Source of the DNA: Asparagopsis taxiformis | Taxonomy: Eukaryota; Rhodophyta; Florideophyceae; Bonnemaisoniales; Bonnemaisoniaceae | Assembly (NCBI GenBank): GCA_030407315.1 | Contig: JALQPE010002428.1 | Span: 1 to 64,000 of the forward strand | Length of the DNA stretch: 64,000 nucleotides | Reading direction: 5' to 3' | In this document: positions 51,876-61,700 of the stretch, piece by piece | How positions within the stretch are numbered: the stretch's first letter is position 1 | How the letters are laid out: every line of letters begins with the position of its first letter | Made by a program: the position numbers and the translations under genes | Notes under the pieces: generated by a model | What the model saw: only the letters and a program-made list of their open reading frames with translations | The model's database searches: none | Told to the model about the DNA's origin: nothing

Positions 51876-54494
51876 CCATTTCAGATCTACTGGTTGCACT
51901 AGGCCTGAAAGTGTTTCTGGATAGGGCCGAATAACGACCTGGGCAGCACGCACTGCGTAAGATGATCTGTGTGATGCAGACTGCAAGGATTTCTATGGTG
52001 ATTCTGGCTGGGGAATGTGGTAAGCTTGATTGTTGCGTGGCTTTGTATCTCCTTGCCTGCCATTTTGCTTGGATATTTACACGAGCGATCAAACCGAAGA
52101 CGCCGACTCGGCACAACTACCAACTCTCCTAGCTTCGAGTCAGCGCCATCTAATTGCAACTTGTGACACTCAAGACGAATACGTTGTGCTGATCTCTGCA
52201 ATGAAAATTGAGTTAGTGCTGCAGTTCTTTTGGTCGATGCCAATATGCAGGGATACTGTTTACACCTTTTGGGAGTCAAGAAGTTCTCAGATTGCAAATC
52301 AAATCAGATCATGGTAGAATATCTGACTTTTCTCTCTTCCCTTCACCACATCTGCATCCGGAGCTGAGCCAAGCTGAGCTGGAGGGAACCCGGCCGCTGA
52401 CCCCTGTCATTCTCATAAAAATCTTTAATGCAATACTATTCGTGTATGGTAATGTAAGTGCTAATGAAAATGTATACAAGTCTAGAATAAACGTTGCAGT
52501 GGTTCTTTGTAGCTATCGATACTTGCTAAAAATCTGTAGCTTTTGCTTCTCGTATGGACGAGTTGCAGTCTTTGTGTTTGTTTCATTTCTGCCACAAACG
52601 AGAGGCAATCAGGGTCTGTGTGCACATAGAGAATGATTTAATATATGCGCTCATTGCCGTCGTAGATACTTTTAACAATGGCCAGTACGTTTCTCTCGGC
52701 CGCCGCCGGGTACGGTCGGACTGAAAGATCGGGGAGATGTGTGGAGAGTAGTGTTTGGATAGAGACGAACGTTGTGATGGATGGAATGGTGATGATTTCA
52801 TGCTGAAGCGATGGGAGATGGATGGATATGGTTGAATGAAATCTAGTATTCCGAAGGAGGCCTTTTCTCGAGGAAGAGGCATTATATTCTCACAAAGCAT
52901 GTAGATACTGGTTTCCAGTTTGGTATGCTATTGTAGCTCAATTCACATCTTATCTACACGTACGTATGGAGAGAGATCCAAGTGTGCGTGGCACAAGTCC
53001 AACGGTGAAACAACGCAGTATGAAACTACCACAGATAAGGCGGCGTACAAAATCCTCGACTCAAGGCAGCTCTCAGGCTTTCGTGAGCACCGACTTCGTT
53101 CCACCAAGATGTTGCGGAAATATGTGCTGGTCTAACTTGATACGACCATTGGACAGTTTTGCTCTCTAAGCAATGAGCGAAAAATCAATGATTGCGCGTG
53201 TCGTCGGTACGGTCTTGTAATGTTGGCTCAACCAATAACATCTAACGTTGAGTTATCCACCCTCCGCCGTGTCGTGTCGTAAATTTGCACAGAAAATTTG
53301 TTTCAAATCTTTGCTCCAATTATCAGCTCAAATACGGCATTGATCTCCAGCTTCATCTGGACAGAAACACCGATCGCTCGATGTCTGTCTCAGATAAACC
53401 GCAGTCAAACGCCATGCGGAAAGTTTCATCGCTTCCCGTTGCGACTGAATCTGCAAACGCCACACAAAAATTTGCCCTTTCCGCGTCCGGAACGAACGCC
53501 GACTACATGTCGTCAGGTTCCTGATCGACTGGATCGATGGAGCTTGCTCTGCAGGAGAGCAGGACAGGCGGTTTGTTATGCCTGGACAATTTCCATACCG
53601 ATCTCCCTTCTTGAGTGCAAAATTACGAGTCTAGAAATTGACCTGCATCGGCTGCTGTATCACATCTGTGCTAAGGATTGATGATACCCGTACCGCTGAG
53701 AAATTGCAGCTCTGGTAACGTGGGGATGATGTGCTGAACACGCAGAACGCTGATCCATAACGGGACTGCTTCATAGGCATAGTACGGAATGTATTGAGAC
53801 AGCCCAAGCGAATTCAGGAGGGAGCACCAGGGCAGTGCGCGGTGACTCAGCAGATACCAGTGGTGAGTGGTCTAAATGGGGCTACACACGAGTTTGTCAA
53901 TGAACAGTCTAGTTTAGTTTGGAAATGTGTCGGATGGATGGTATGTTGTAAATGTCGACAGATTTGAGGAAGCGATAGAAGCAATCAGCACCGTGTAGTT
54001 GCATCAAGGCTTTAGTGGCCATTGCTAGAGAACTTTCTCCAATGCCCTTATTGCAGGATGGGCAGAAAACCCGGCCGGCTTCGAGATTGAAGAATTCATT
54101 GCGCAGATTGAATGAATGCAATTGACGGAGAATGCAGAAGTATACAATGGTATCGTTTTGCAGGGTGACGTAGGGGAAACATGTTGGGCTTGTTGGAAAT
54201 GCTGAGAGCGATGATGAGATCCAGTCGTTTCCGTCGTAGATGGCAGTGCTTATTTTCTGCACGGCTAGCTTGTCTGCTGGGCGACTGGGCGGTATTGGCG
54301 TACGATGAAGCGGGACTGGTGGTGTTTAAATGACATTTTTTGTTTGAAGATGGATGTATGTGTGCGACTAGAATGTAGTAAGAGCATGAAAATGTTTATG
54401 TTTGATGGGCGTCGCATGTTGGGGGACTTTATGTCGTGTGGGGCAATAATGTCTCAGGTATTTGAAGCAGACAGCAGTCGCTTGAGCGCATATA
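51876..54494. other. Unique core of element B
   Basis: About 2.6 kb between the inverted arms, AT-rich, with no convincing gene apart from the weak minus-strand frame at 53909-54262. It may be captured host DNA. Confidence 0.5.
53909..54262 (-). CDS. Hypothetical 117-residue ORF, weak
   Basis: Starts MQKISTAIYDGNDWISS and contains FNLEAGRVFCPSCNKGIGE, a single Cys-x2-Cys pair. It lies in the unique core of element B. I recognise no family. The composition is protein-like, but there is no supporting paralogue in the window, so it may be a chance frame or a fragment of a captured gene. Confidence 0.25.
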   Translation of the reverse strand: MQKISTAIYDGNDWISSSLSAFPTSPTCFPYVTLQNDTIVYFCILRQLHSFNLRNEFFNLEAGRVFCPSCNKGIGESSLAMATKALMQLHGADCFYRFLKSVDIYNIPSIRHISKLN

Positions 54495-56525
54495 GACGTC
54501 CGGTGAATGACCAGCGCAATTGCATTGCTGGCGAGCCCAGAAATTCTAAAATTTCAGTCAGAAAAAAATGCAAAAATACATCGATTTGGGCGGTCGAAAG
54601 TGCCGTACGGCACACCCCCATCTCAAAAACATGTTCACATGTGCATGTTTTTGAGAATAGCCCAAAAAATAAAGCAATTCAGGACGTCCGCCGGACATAG
54701 GCTTGATTCTAATTTGGCCACAACGGCCCCAGAAGCTACCAAGCGCCCCGAGCGGCCCCTCCCCGCTCACTTACCCACTCACGCCCATCTTGCAGAAACG
54801 TTCCTGCTGGCCTCATCCATGCCTTCACATCCACATCATAATCCTCTGCTGAGCTGTTCACCTTGGACGCTCACTGGAAGTACTCGTCTTCGACGTCCGC
54901 CAATGCAGGACAACACCATGAATACTAAACCCACCGTGGATCTCAGTCATCAACGGTGGGCGTCCTATAAATGACTGCTATAGAACCATTGCCCCAAGCC
55001 CTCCAGTTTGGACGCTCAGCCAACAGCGATTGCTGCTCTACCTCCTTGGTCGTTCTCCGATGCATGTAAATGCGCCAAAGTACGACCGATGGGGCAGTCC
55101 AAACTTTTTGTACCAGTGCACGCCTAGGGATACCACAAGGTTCGTCATACACACACAAACACAAACACACAAACACACAAACAACCACGCACTGCAGCAC
55201 CCAACTTTCGCATGCGTCAGTGATGTGCTGCTGCAGTGTGTATGCGCTGTGCGGTAGCAAGATTTCCATGCTTGCAGCCATTCACATCCAGACATCCAGC
55301 CGCCGACCAGGGAAGCCGTTTGCAGCCGATTCCCCCTTGTCTGCATGGCATCTCGGTGCTGTCAACACTTGCTTAGTTGCTGCGATGCGAGCAAATGTGC
55401 AGCACTAGCCTAACTTGAAATGGACGTCCAGTGGAAGTCCGGCTCGGTTACATTGCTGGTCAGCCCTGAAATTCTAAAATGTTGGGCTGAGAAATAGCTG
55501 CAAAACTGTATCCATGTGCAATACTCGACCAACCTGAAATGGACGTCCGGTGAATGTCCAGCTCAATTGCATTGCTGGCGAGCCCAGAAATTCTAAAATT
55601 TCAGGCAGAAAAAAATTGTGAAAATCATCGATTTGGGCGGTCGAAAGTGCCGTACGGCAGACCCCCATCTCAAAAACATGTTCACATGTGCATGTTTTTG
55701 AGAATAGCCCAAATTTCAATTCAAATCAAGGTGTCTAATTTGGCCACAACGGCCCCAGGAACCGGCTGCCGCCCCGACCGGGGCCGTCACTGGCTTCTGT
55801 AAGCACCAACTGTAAGCAAAGCCACATCTCACGAAGGGTCGATTCCAGGCTTCAAGCCCAAGTTATGCTAGGGAGACATCTTTTTCCCTGTTTCATCATG
55901 GTCCCACCTTACATCCTCACGACAAACAACACTCACACATCACGTTACTCATATTCCGTGCACTTTGTATGAGTAGTGAGCCCGCCTGCTTAGTTGCTGC
56001 AATGCATGGATGTGGGCAGCACACGACCAACCTGAAATGGACGTCCGGTGGATGTCCAGCTCAATTGCACTGCTGGCCAGCCCAGAAATTCTAAAATTTC
56101 GGGCAGAAAAAAATTGTGAAAAATCATCGATTTGGGCGGGTCGATTGTGCCGTACGGCAGACCCCCATCTCAAAAACATGTTCACATGTGCATGTTTTTG
56201 AGAATAGCCCAAATTTCAATTCAAATCAAGGTGTCTAATTTGGCCACAACGGCCCCAGGAACCGGCTGCCGCCCCGACCGGGGTCATCACTGGCTTCTGT
56301 AAGCACCAACTGTAAGCCAAAATCGCGTCTTACGAAGGGTCGATTTCAGGCTCAACACGTCAGGGACAGGTCTTGGTCCTTGTTTCATCATGGTCCCGCC
56401 CTACTCTCTCACGATCAACCTGAAATGGACGTCCGGTGGATGTCCAGCTCGATTGCATTGCTGGCCAGCCCAGAAATTCTAAAATTTCCAAAAAATCAAT
56501 TTGGTGGCTCAGCATCTCCTGTGCA
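54495..56525. repeat. Right arm of large inverted repeat in element B
   Basis: Reverse complement of 48820-51875 with fewer internal units: hairpins near 54627-54660, 55673-55705 and 56173-56205, and a shorter microsatellite at about 55150-55190. The arm ends where GGCTCAGCATCTCC mirrors GGAGATGCTGGGCC near 48821. Confidence 0.9.
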
Positions 56526-56639
56526 GAAAACTCTCGCACTCATTTCTGATATACGTTTTGACGTGTTTTTTACTTTTAAGCATCAGGAAAGGCGTTACGG
56601 AAAATTGGGACTACGCCACTTGTGAGCCGCGTCGTCTGA

Positions 56640-59210
56640 GATAGCGAGTAGAGTTTGTTGTATAGTATTTATATTGTATTCCAAATGTGCGTTCGAGACC
56701 TCGTTTGTAATGTTCTCGTGGTTTTGTGGGTATCAGTTTTGTGCTCACTTCTGGCAGCCCAATGGTGGAATGTGCCTGAGCGATCAATCATCACCGCTAG
56801 GTCACACATTTTGCTGGCAACGTGCGCTTGGAAGGACGAATGACCGCCGTGGGAGATGGATTTTCAATTAATTCATTTGAAATAATAAAATTATATTAAT
56901 TGCGAACTTCATGGAATAAGTTTGTGCTTTACAGTGGATATTACAGGGATCATTTAAGGGAAGCAAATGGATTGTGATATATATGATTATACCATTCCGA
57001 TGTTCTCGATCCGGATCTCATCATTCGGGAGTTCAGAGACCATGGCTTGGGCCATTATTAATCTCAATACCGGCGATGATATGGAGTATGCACAGCAGGA
57101 CTTAAGCTGACGTTGAAAGCTGTCCAGTCGACGCCGCAGGTTAACCTGTGGAATTCCACTTCTCCGCCGTCACTGGCTGAGGTTCTTTGGTCGTGTTTCC
57201 TTTGTTTGGTGTAGAGGATAGAACGACGGTGAGTATGCCAGTTTGGAGAGTATGCAGCGAGGGAAGCGTGTGTTTTGAGTCGTACTGTTGTCGTTGATGC
57301 GATATTGATTCATTAGAAGCTTCGTGAGTCATGGTTTGCATGTTGTGAACCATGGGAGGCAGGTAAGTAAGTGAGTCTCGCGGGTGCGCAATAAGGGATG
57401 CATGGGTTTTTAGTCTGACTGTTCTGGTTCATTTTGATGTTGTATAGGTGGTGCAGGAATAGTGATGAAGTAAGGTAAGTTTCATTGAGCTTAAAGACGG
57501 GTTTCGCGATGAAATGGAATGCTGACTACATTTTTTCGTTGCACGATTTGTGAATTATTGGTTGTATTGTTTGTATGATGCAACGAGATGAAGAGGTTAA
57601 GTGCGTCCTGAGGGTATGAAGCGAGGGAAGTGTTTGTTTTAAATTTGACTGTCGTCTTTTATGCAATATTTATTTATTGGGAGCTTAGTGAGTCATAGTG
57701 CATATTTGCTGAAGGGTGGAAGGGAGGTAGGCGAGCATTTGAGGGGTGCAGTGAGTGGAATGTGGGTTTTGAGTCTGACTGCTGTGGTTGATGTTGATTT
57801 TGTGTAGGTGATTCTGGAATGGTGATGACGGAAGGTAAGTTACATTGAGCGCCTAGTTAAGTTGCGCGAAGATATGGAATGCTGACTACATTTTTTTGTA
57901 CAATTTTTGACTTATGGTTTCTATTGTGTGCAGGATACAACGAGGGTAAGTGAGTTCTGAGGGTATGCAGCGAGGGAAGCATGGGTTTTCAGTCCGACTG
58001 TTGTTGTTGATTTCGATTTTTTGTAGGTGATGCAGGAATGGTGATGACGGAAGGTAAGTTGCATTTAGCGCGCAGTCCGGTGGTGCGAAGATGCGGAATG
58101 TTGACTTCATTTGTTGGTTGTGAGATTTTCGACTTTTGGTCTGTATTGTGTGTAGAATGAAACGAGAGTAAGTGAGTTCTGAGGGTATGCATCGAGAGAA
58201 GTGTTTGTTTCGAATCTGACTATTGCAGTTGATGCGATATTTATTCATTGGAAGCTTATCCAGTCATGGTGCGTATTGTGTCGAGCGAAGGAAAGTGCGG
58301 AAGTTTTGAGAGTATGCTGAGAGGGACATGTGGGTTTTGAGTCCGACTGTTGTTGTTGATTTCGATTTTATGCAGGTGATGCTGGAATGGTGATGACAGA
58401 AGGTAAGTTTCATTGAGCGCCAAGACTTGTTTTGCGAAGATATGGACTGCTGACTTTGATTATTCATTGCAAGGTTTTTGCATCATGGTTTGTATTGTGT
58501 GTAGGATGGATGAGAGGTAAGTAAGGGATTTTCTAAGATATCTGGCGTGGTAAGCGTCGCTTTTGAATCTGACTGTTGGGGTTGATGTTGTGTATGTGAT
58601 GCAGGAGTGGTGAAGCAGGAACGGCAGGACTCAAGGAGAGTGAAGAAGGGATCTAGGAAGATGGGGAATGAAGCTGTGAGGTGTTTCTGGTATGTGTATA
58701 TTTTGGGGCATACGATAGAAGTAAGAGTGGGTTTCAAGTCGTGTAAGATTTTGCTGACCATGTTCGTGTTTCATGTCTTGATGATTTAATGGGCTGTGGT
58801 GGTGTCGAGGAAAGCGGGGATGGTATTGGGAAGGAGCAGATTTTTTGTAATCTAGGTCGTGAGGGTTCTTGAAGTATGTGCGGATGGTGGTGCATGGCGT
58901 TCGGATGGTAGGGAGAACGCGATAGTGAGGGAGATGGTTGATCGACGATATGCTGACAGGTATTTTGTATTCCGGCTGGATACGTATTCCATATTCTAGC
59001 TGGATACATATTCCGTATCCTGGCTGGATACGTATTTCCTATTCTAACCGGGTATTTATTTCCTATTCTGACCAGATATGTATTTCCTATTCTAGAGAGA
59101 CGTATTGTATACCAGCAGTTTCGTAAATGAGAGAATAAAATACGGTCCGATATGGGCCCTCAATTTACCATCCACTGAAATTTCTTTCCTCCCGGTTCTC
59201 GCTGATATAT
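56640..59210. other. Right subterminal region of element B with intron-like module array
   Basis: Counterpart of 24950-27165. Between about 57170 and 58640 the same modules occur: for example acceptor TTGTAG ending 58026, a 27-base mini-exon 58027-58053, donor GTAAGT at 58054, and GTGTAG acceptors followed by short GAT/AAT-starting mini-exons. Some mini-exons carry TGA or TAA. No long open frame crosses the array. Confidence 0.55.
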
Positions 59211-59217
59211 TGTATAC

Positions 59218-59480
59218 TGGATGTCGGGCCCTAGGATCCCGCCAAACGTACTAGAGAAAGTGGATGTCGGGTCCTAGTACTCCGCCGAACGTACTAGAGA
59301 AAGTGGATGTCGGGTCCTAGTATTCCGCCGAACGTACTAGAGAAAGTGGATGTCGGGTCCTAGGATCCCGCTGAATGTACTAGAGAAATTGGATGTCGGG
59401 TCCTAGTATTCCGCCGAACGTACTAGAGAAAGTGGATGTCGGGTCCTAGTATTCCGCCGAACGTACTAGAGAAAGTGGAC
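59218..59480. repeat. Tandem 44-bp repeats near right end of element B
   Basis: Six contiguous units of the same 44-bp family as element A, here mostly ending CGAACGTACTAGAGAAAGT. Two units carry TAGGATCCCG instead of TAGTATTCCG. Confidence 0.93.
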
Positions 59481-59609
59481 GTCCGCATCCAAAAAATTTT
59501 TATTTTTTTTTCGGACGCGGACGTTCATTTGTTCTAGTAAATCTCGGGGCCGACTAGGACCCGTACTAGAGAGACTGGACGTCCGCGTCCACTTCCGAAA
59601 ACACAGACG

Positions 59610-59663
59610 TGGGTTCAGCACACTCGGAGTGTGCGAGGGAGTGGCAGTACGTGCGCTGCACTT
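59610..59663. repeat. Right copy of 54-bp duplication flanking element B
   Basis: Identical to 47177-47230. It directly abuts the right terminus CACAGACG of element B and continues into the rest of gag. Confidence 0.95.
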
Positions 59664-60945
59664 CTTCCTCGACGGGGACGCCCGACGGTTCTACGATTCC
59701 CAGTGTACGACTGGCGTGATCACGACTGATCCGACGAAGAGGTTCTCGTGGCCTCACGTAATCAACGCGTTGATCAAACGATACCTGCAAGACGACGTGC
59801 TGCAGGAGGCCTACGAAAAGGTCACGATGATCACGCAGAGTCCTAACGAGGACGAGAATCAGTACGCTGATAGACTCGACACCGCCACGCGGGCGTGTAA
59901 CTACGTGTTTACGGATCGACTCCTCGTTCACCACTACGTGCGTGGTTTGCTGCCCTCGACGCGGGCAGCCGTGACGGAACGACTCCGGTCACTCCCCGAA
60001 CGAGAGAGGAACGACCTCACCGTTGTGAGACGATTGGCGACGGCCGAAGGAACGACCTTCCGTGCACGTACGGCAGCTGTCGCGTCAGCCGCGAAACCGA
60101 AAGTGCGGTTTCCGGTGAAGCCTACGTTGGCTATTTCCGACCACGAGTCGAGGAAGTTCGCGGACTACGATGAGTCCGCGTACTTACGTAACGAACGGGC
60201 TAGCGAGCCCAGTTACCACGATGGTAACCCGAACATCCCCGCGAGGGACGACGACGACGTGTCGCTCGCTGCGGTTCACGTTGCCGAGAATTTGGAGGCG
60301 ATCCTCTTCACGAACGGGCCGCCGCCCAACGATACGAAAACGGTAAACGAAAAGCCGGACGAGCTCGAAGCTCGATTGAACCGTCCATGCGAGGACGTGC
60401 CGAAGCTCACGTGCGAGCAGACGCAATTGGCGCACTCCGTAATCCCGAATGATTACTGGACGCTGTCGTGTTGGTCATGCCGCGAAGATGGCCACTCGAC
60501 GTTTACGTGTCCGCGTCTGACGCCAGATCAACGGATCTTTTTCGCGTACAAGTACTACCTCTTCCACGTGAAGAGCAACCCACGTCAGGCTGAGTACTTC
60601 CGCCAACGAATGGCCAAGCGTCACCAGGAACGACCTGATGAGCGAGGGAACGTGACCCCGCGGAGGTACGGCACGCCGCCTACGATACTCCGAAACCCCA
60701 ATCGTGACGGGGGAAGGCCCTTCGACAGGCGCCGCGGAGACTTTCGTAATGACCGACGTGACCCCCGCCCGTGGGCGAACGAACGAAATGGCCAGCGTAA
60801 TGGCCGCAGCGGAGTCTACGTGACGACCTCCGCTGACGAAACACCACTCGAGGTGGAAACGAGTCACGATGACGAACGAGCTTCGTGGGCTCACGACGAC
60901 GACGTGTCGAACGGCCCCGCGCCGGGAAACGACCAGGCGATGTAG
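59664..60945 (+). pseudogene. gag: Ty3 gag, 3' part, with CCHC zinc knuckle
   Basis: Continues the gag capsid region (DARRFYDSQCTTG, then WPHVINALIKRYLQDDVLQE and LVHHYVRGLLPSTRAAVTER) and ends with a nucleocapsid zinc knuckle CWSCREDGHSTFTC (Cys-x2-Cys-x4-His-x4-Cys) and an Arg/Asn-rich basic tail. Stop at 60945. The frame is intact but separated from its start by element B, so full-length Gag cannot be made from this copy. Confidence 0.88.
60924..60930 (+). promoter_or_regulatory. Candidate -1 ribosomal frameshift site between gag and protease
   Basis: The heptamer GGGAAAC lies in the gag frame as G-GGA-AAC, fitting the X-XXY-YYZ slippery pattern. It is 12 bases before the gag stop and within the overlap with the next frame. 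A -1 slip here passes from PAPGN into KRPGDVGHEPP of the protease frame. Confidence 0.6.
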
Positions 60946-61700
60946 GCCACGAGCCACCCACATCGCCTGAACCCTTACGTAAAAGGGGGACGACCGACGT
61001 CGATGATTGGTCCTCCGCAGGCTCACCGACGAACGAGAGTTACGTAAAGCTCACGGCCGCGAAGGCCAACTCGAGTCACACGACACCCGACGTGGGGGAA
61101 GAAACGAAGTCCGACGGGACGAACGAACCTCACACGAAGAGGAAGCCTCGCAGACGAGCGAGACGCGCTACCCGGAAGCACGACGCTTCCGAGCGCGAGA
61201 AAGCCAAACACGCGGCTTATACGAAGCGTGTCGACGCAAAAGAAGCCATACGGGCTCACACGACGAAGCGACGAACCGCTAACGAAGACGTAGACCGCGC
61301 GCCGGTCAGGACCGAACCGTTGGTCCTCGACGGGCATACGTGCCTACTTGCGTCGAAGCATTATATCGTGTCCGGAACGATCGGACTAGACCTCAACGTG
61401 ATGAGGGCGATTACCATCGCGATGGATACGTGCAGCGGCTACAACTTGATACGAACAAGTTTACTACCCTACGACTGGGTCGACCGCTGTCTACGTGACG
61501 AAGAGCTGCCGAAGCTCGGAGACGCCAACGGGCGACGTTTGCCTATCGAAGGCGCCATCCTGCTTCGTGTCAGGTTGGGGAACTCGCTGTTCCGCGTAAA
61601 ATTCTTCGTAGCCAACACGCTGGCTGTTCCCGTTATAATGGGTACGTCGTTCATGTCGAAGCATGTCGATGCTATACGCTGTCGAGCGCAGACAATCGAC
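60931..61700 (+). CDS. pro: Ty3 protease region
   Basis: Entered by the -1 shift at 60924. A long basic, Lys/Arg-rich spacer is followed by an aspartic protease core: ITIAMDTCSGYNLIR (catalytic DTCSG where DTGSG or DSGA is usual), GDANGRRLPIEG, and VIMGTSFMSKHVDAI. The open frame runs on to 61856, but homology to the Ty3 polyprotein moves to another frame near 61700 (run GGGGG), either by a second shift or by a base error. Confidence 0.75.

Larger units (their letters stand above)
47231..59609. mobile_element. Element B: 12.4-kb gene-poor relative of element A
   Basis: It has the same CGTCTGTG termini as element A, about 1.7 kb of near-identical left end (47231-48960 against 5818-7560), and about 2.9 kb of related right end (56640-59609 against 24950-27645). 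The modifier genes and transposase are absent; the middle is a large inverted repeat made of type 2 palindrome units around a 2.6-kb unique core. It looks like a non-autonomous derivative mobilised by element A-type transposase. Confidence 0.85.
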
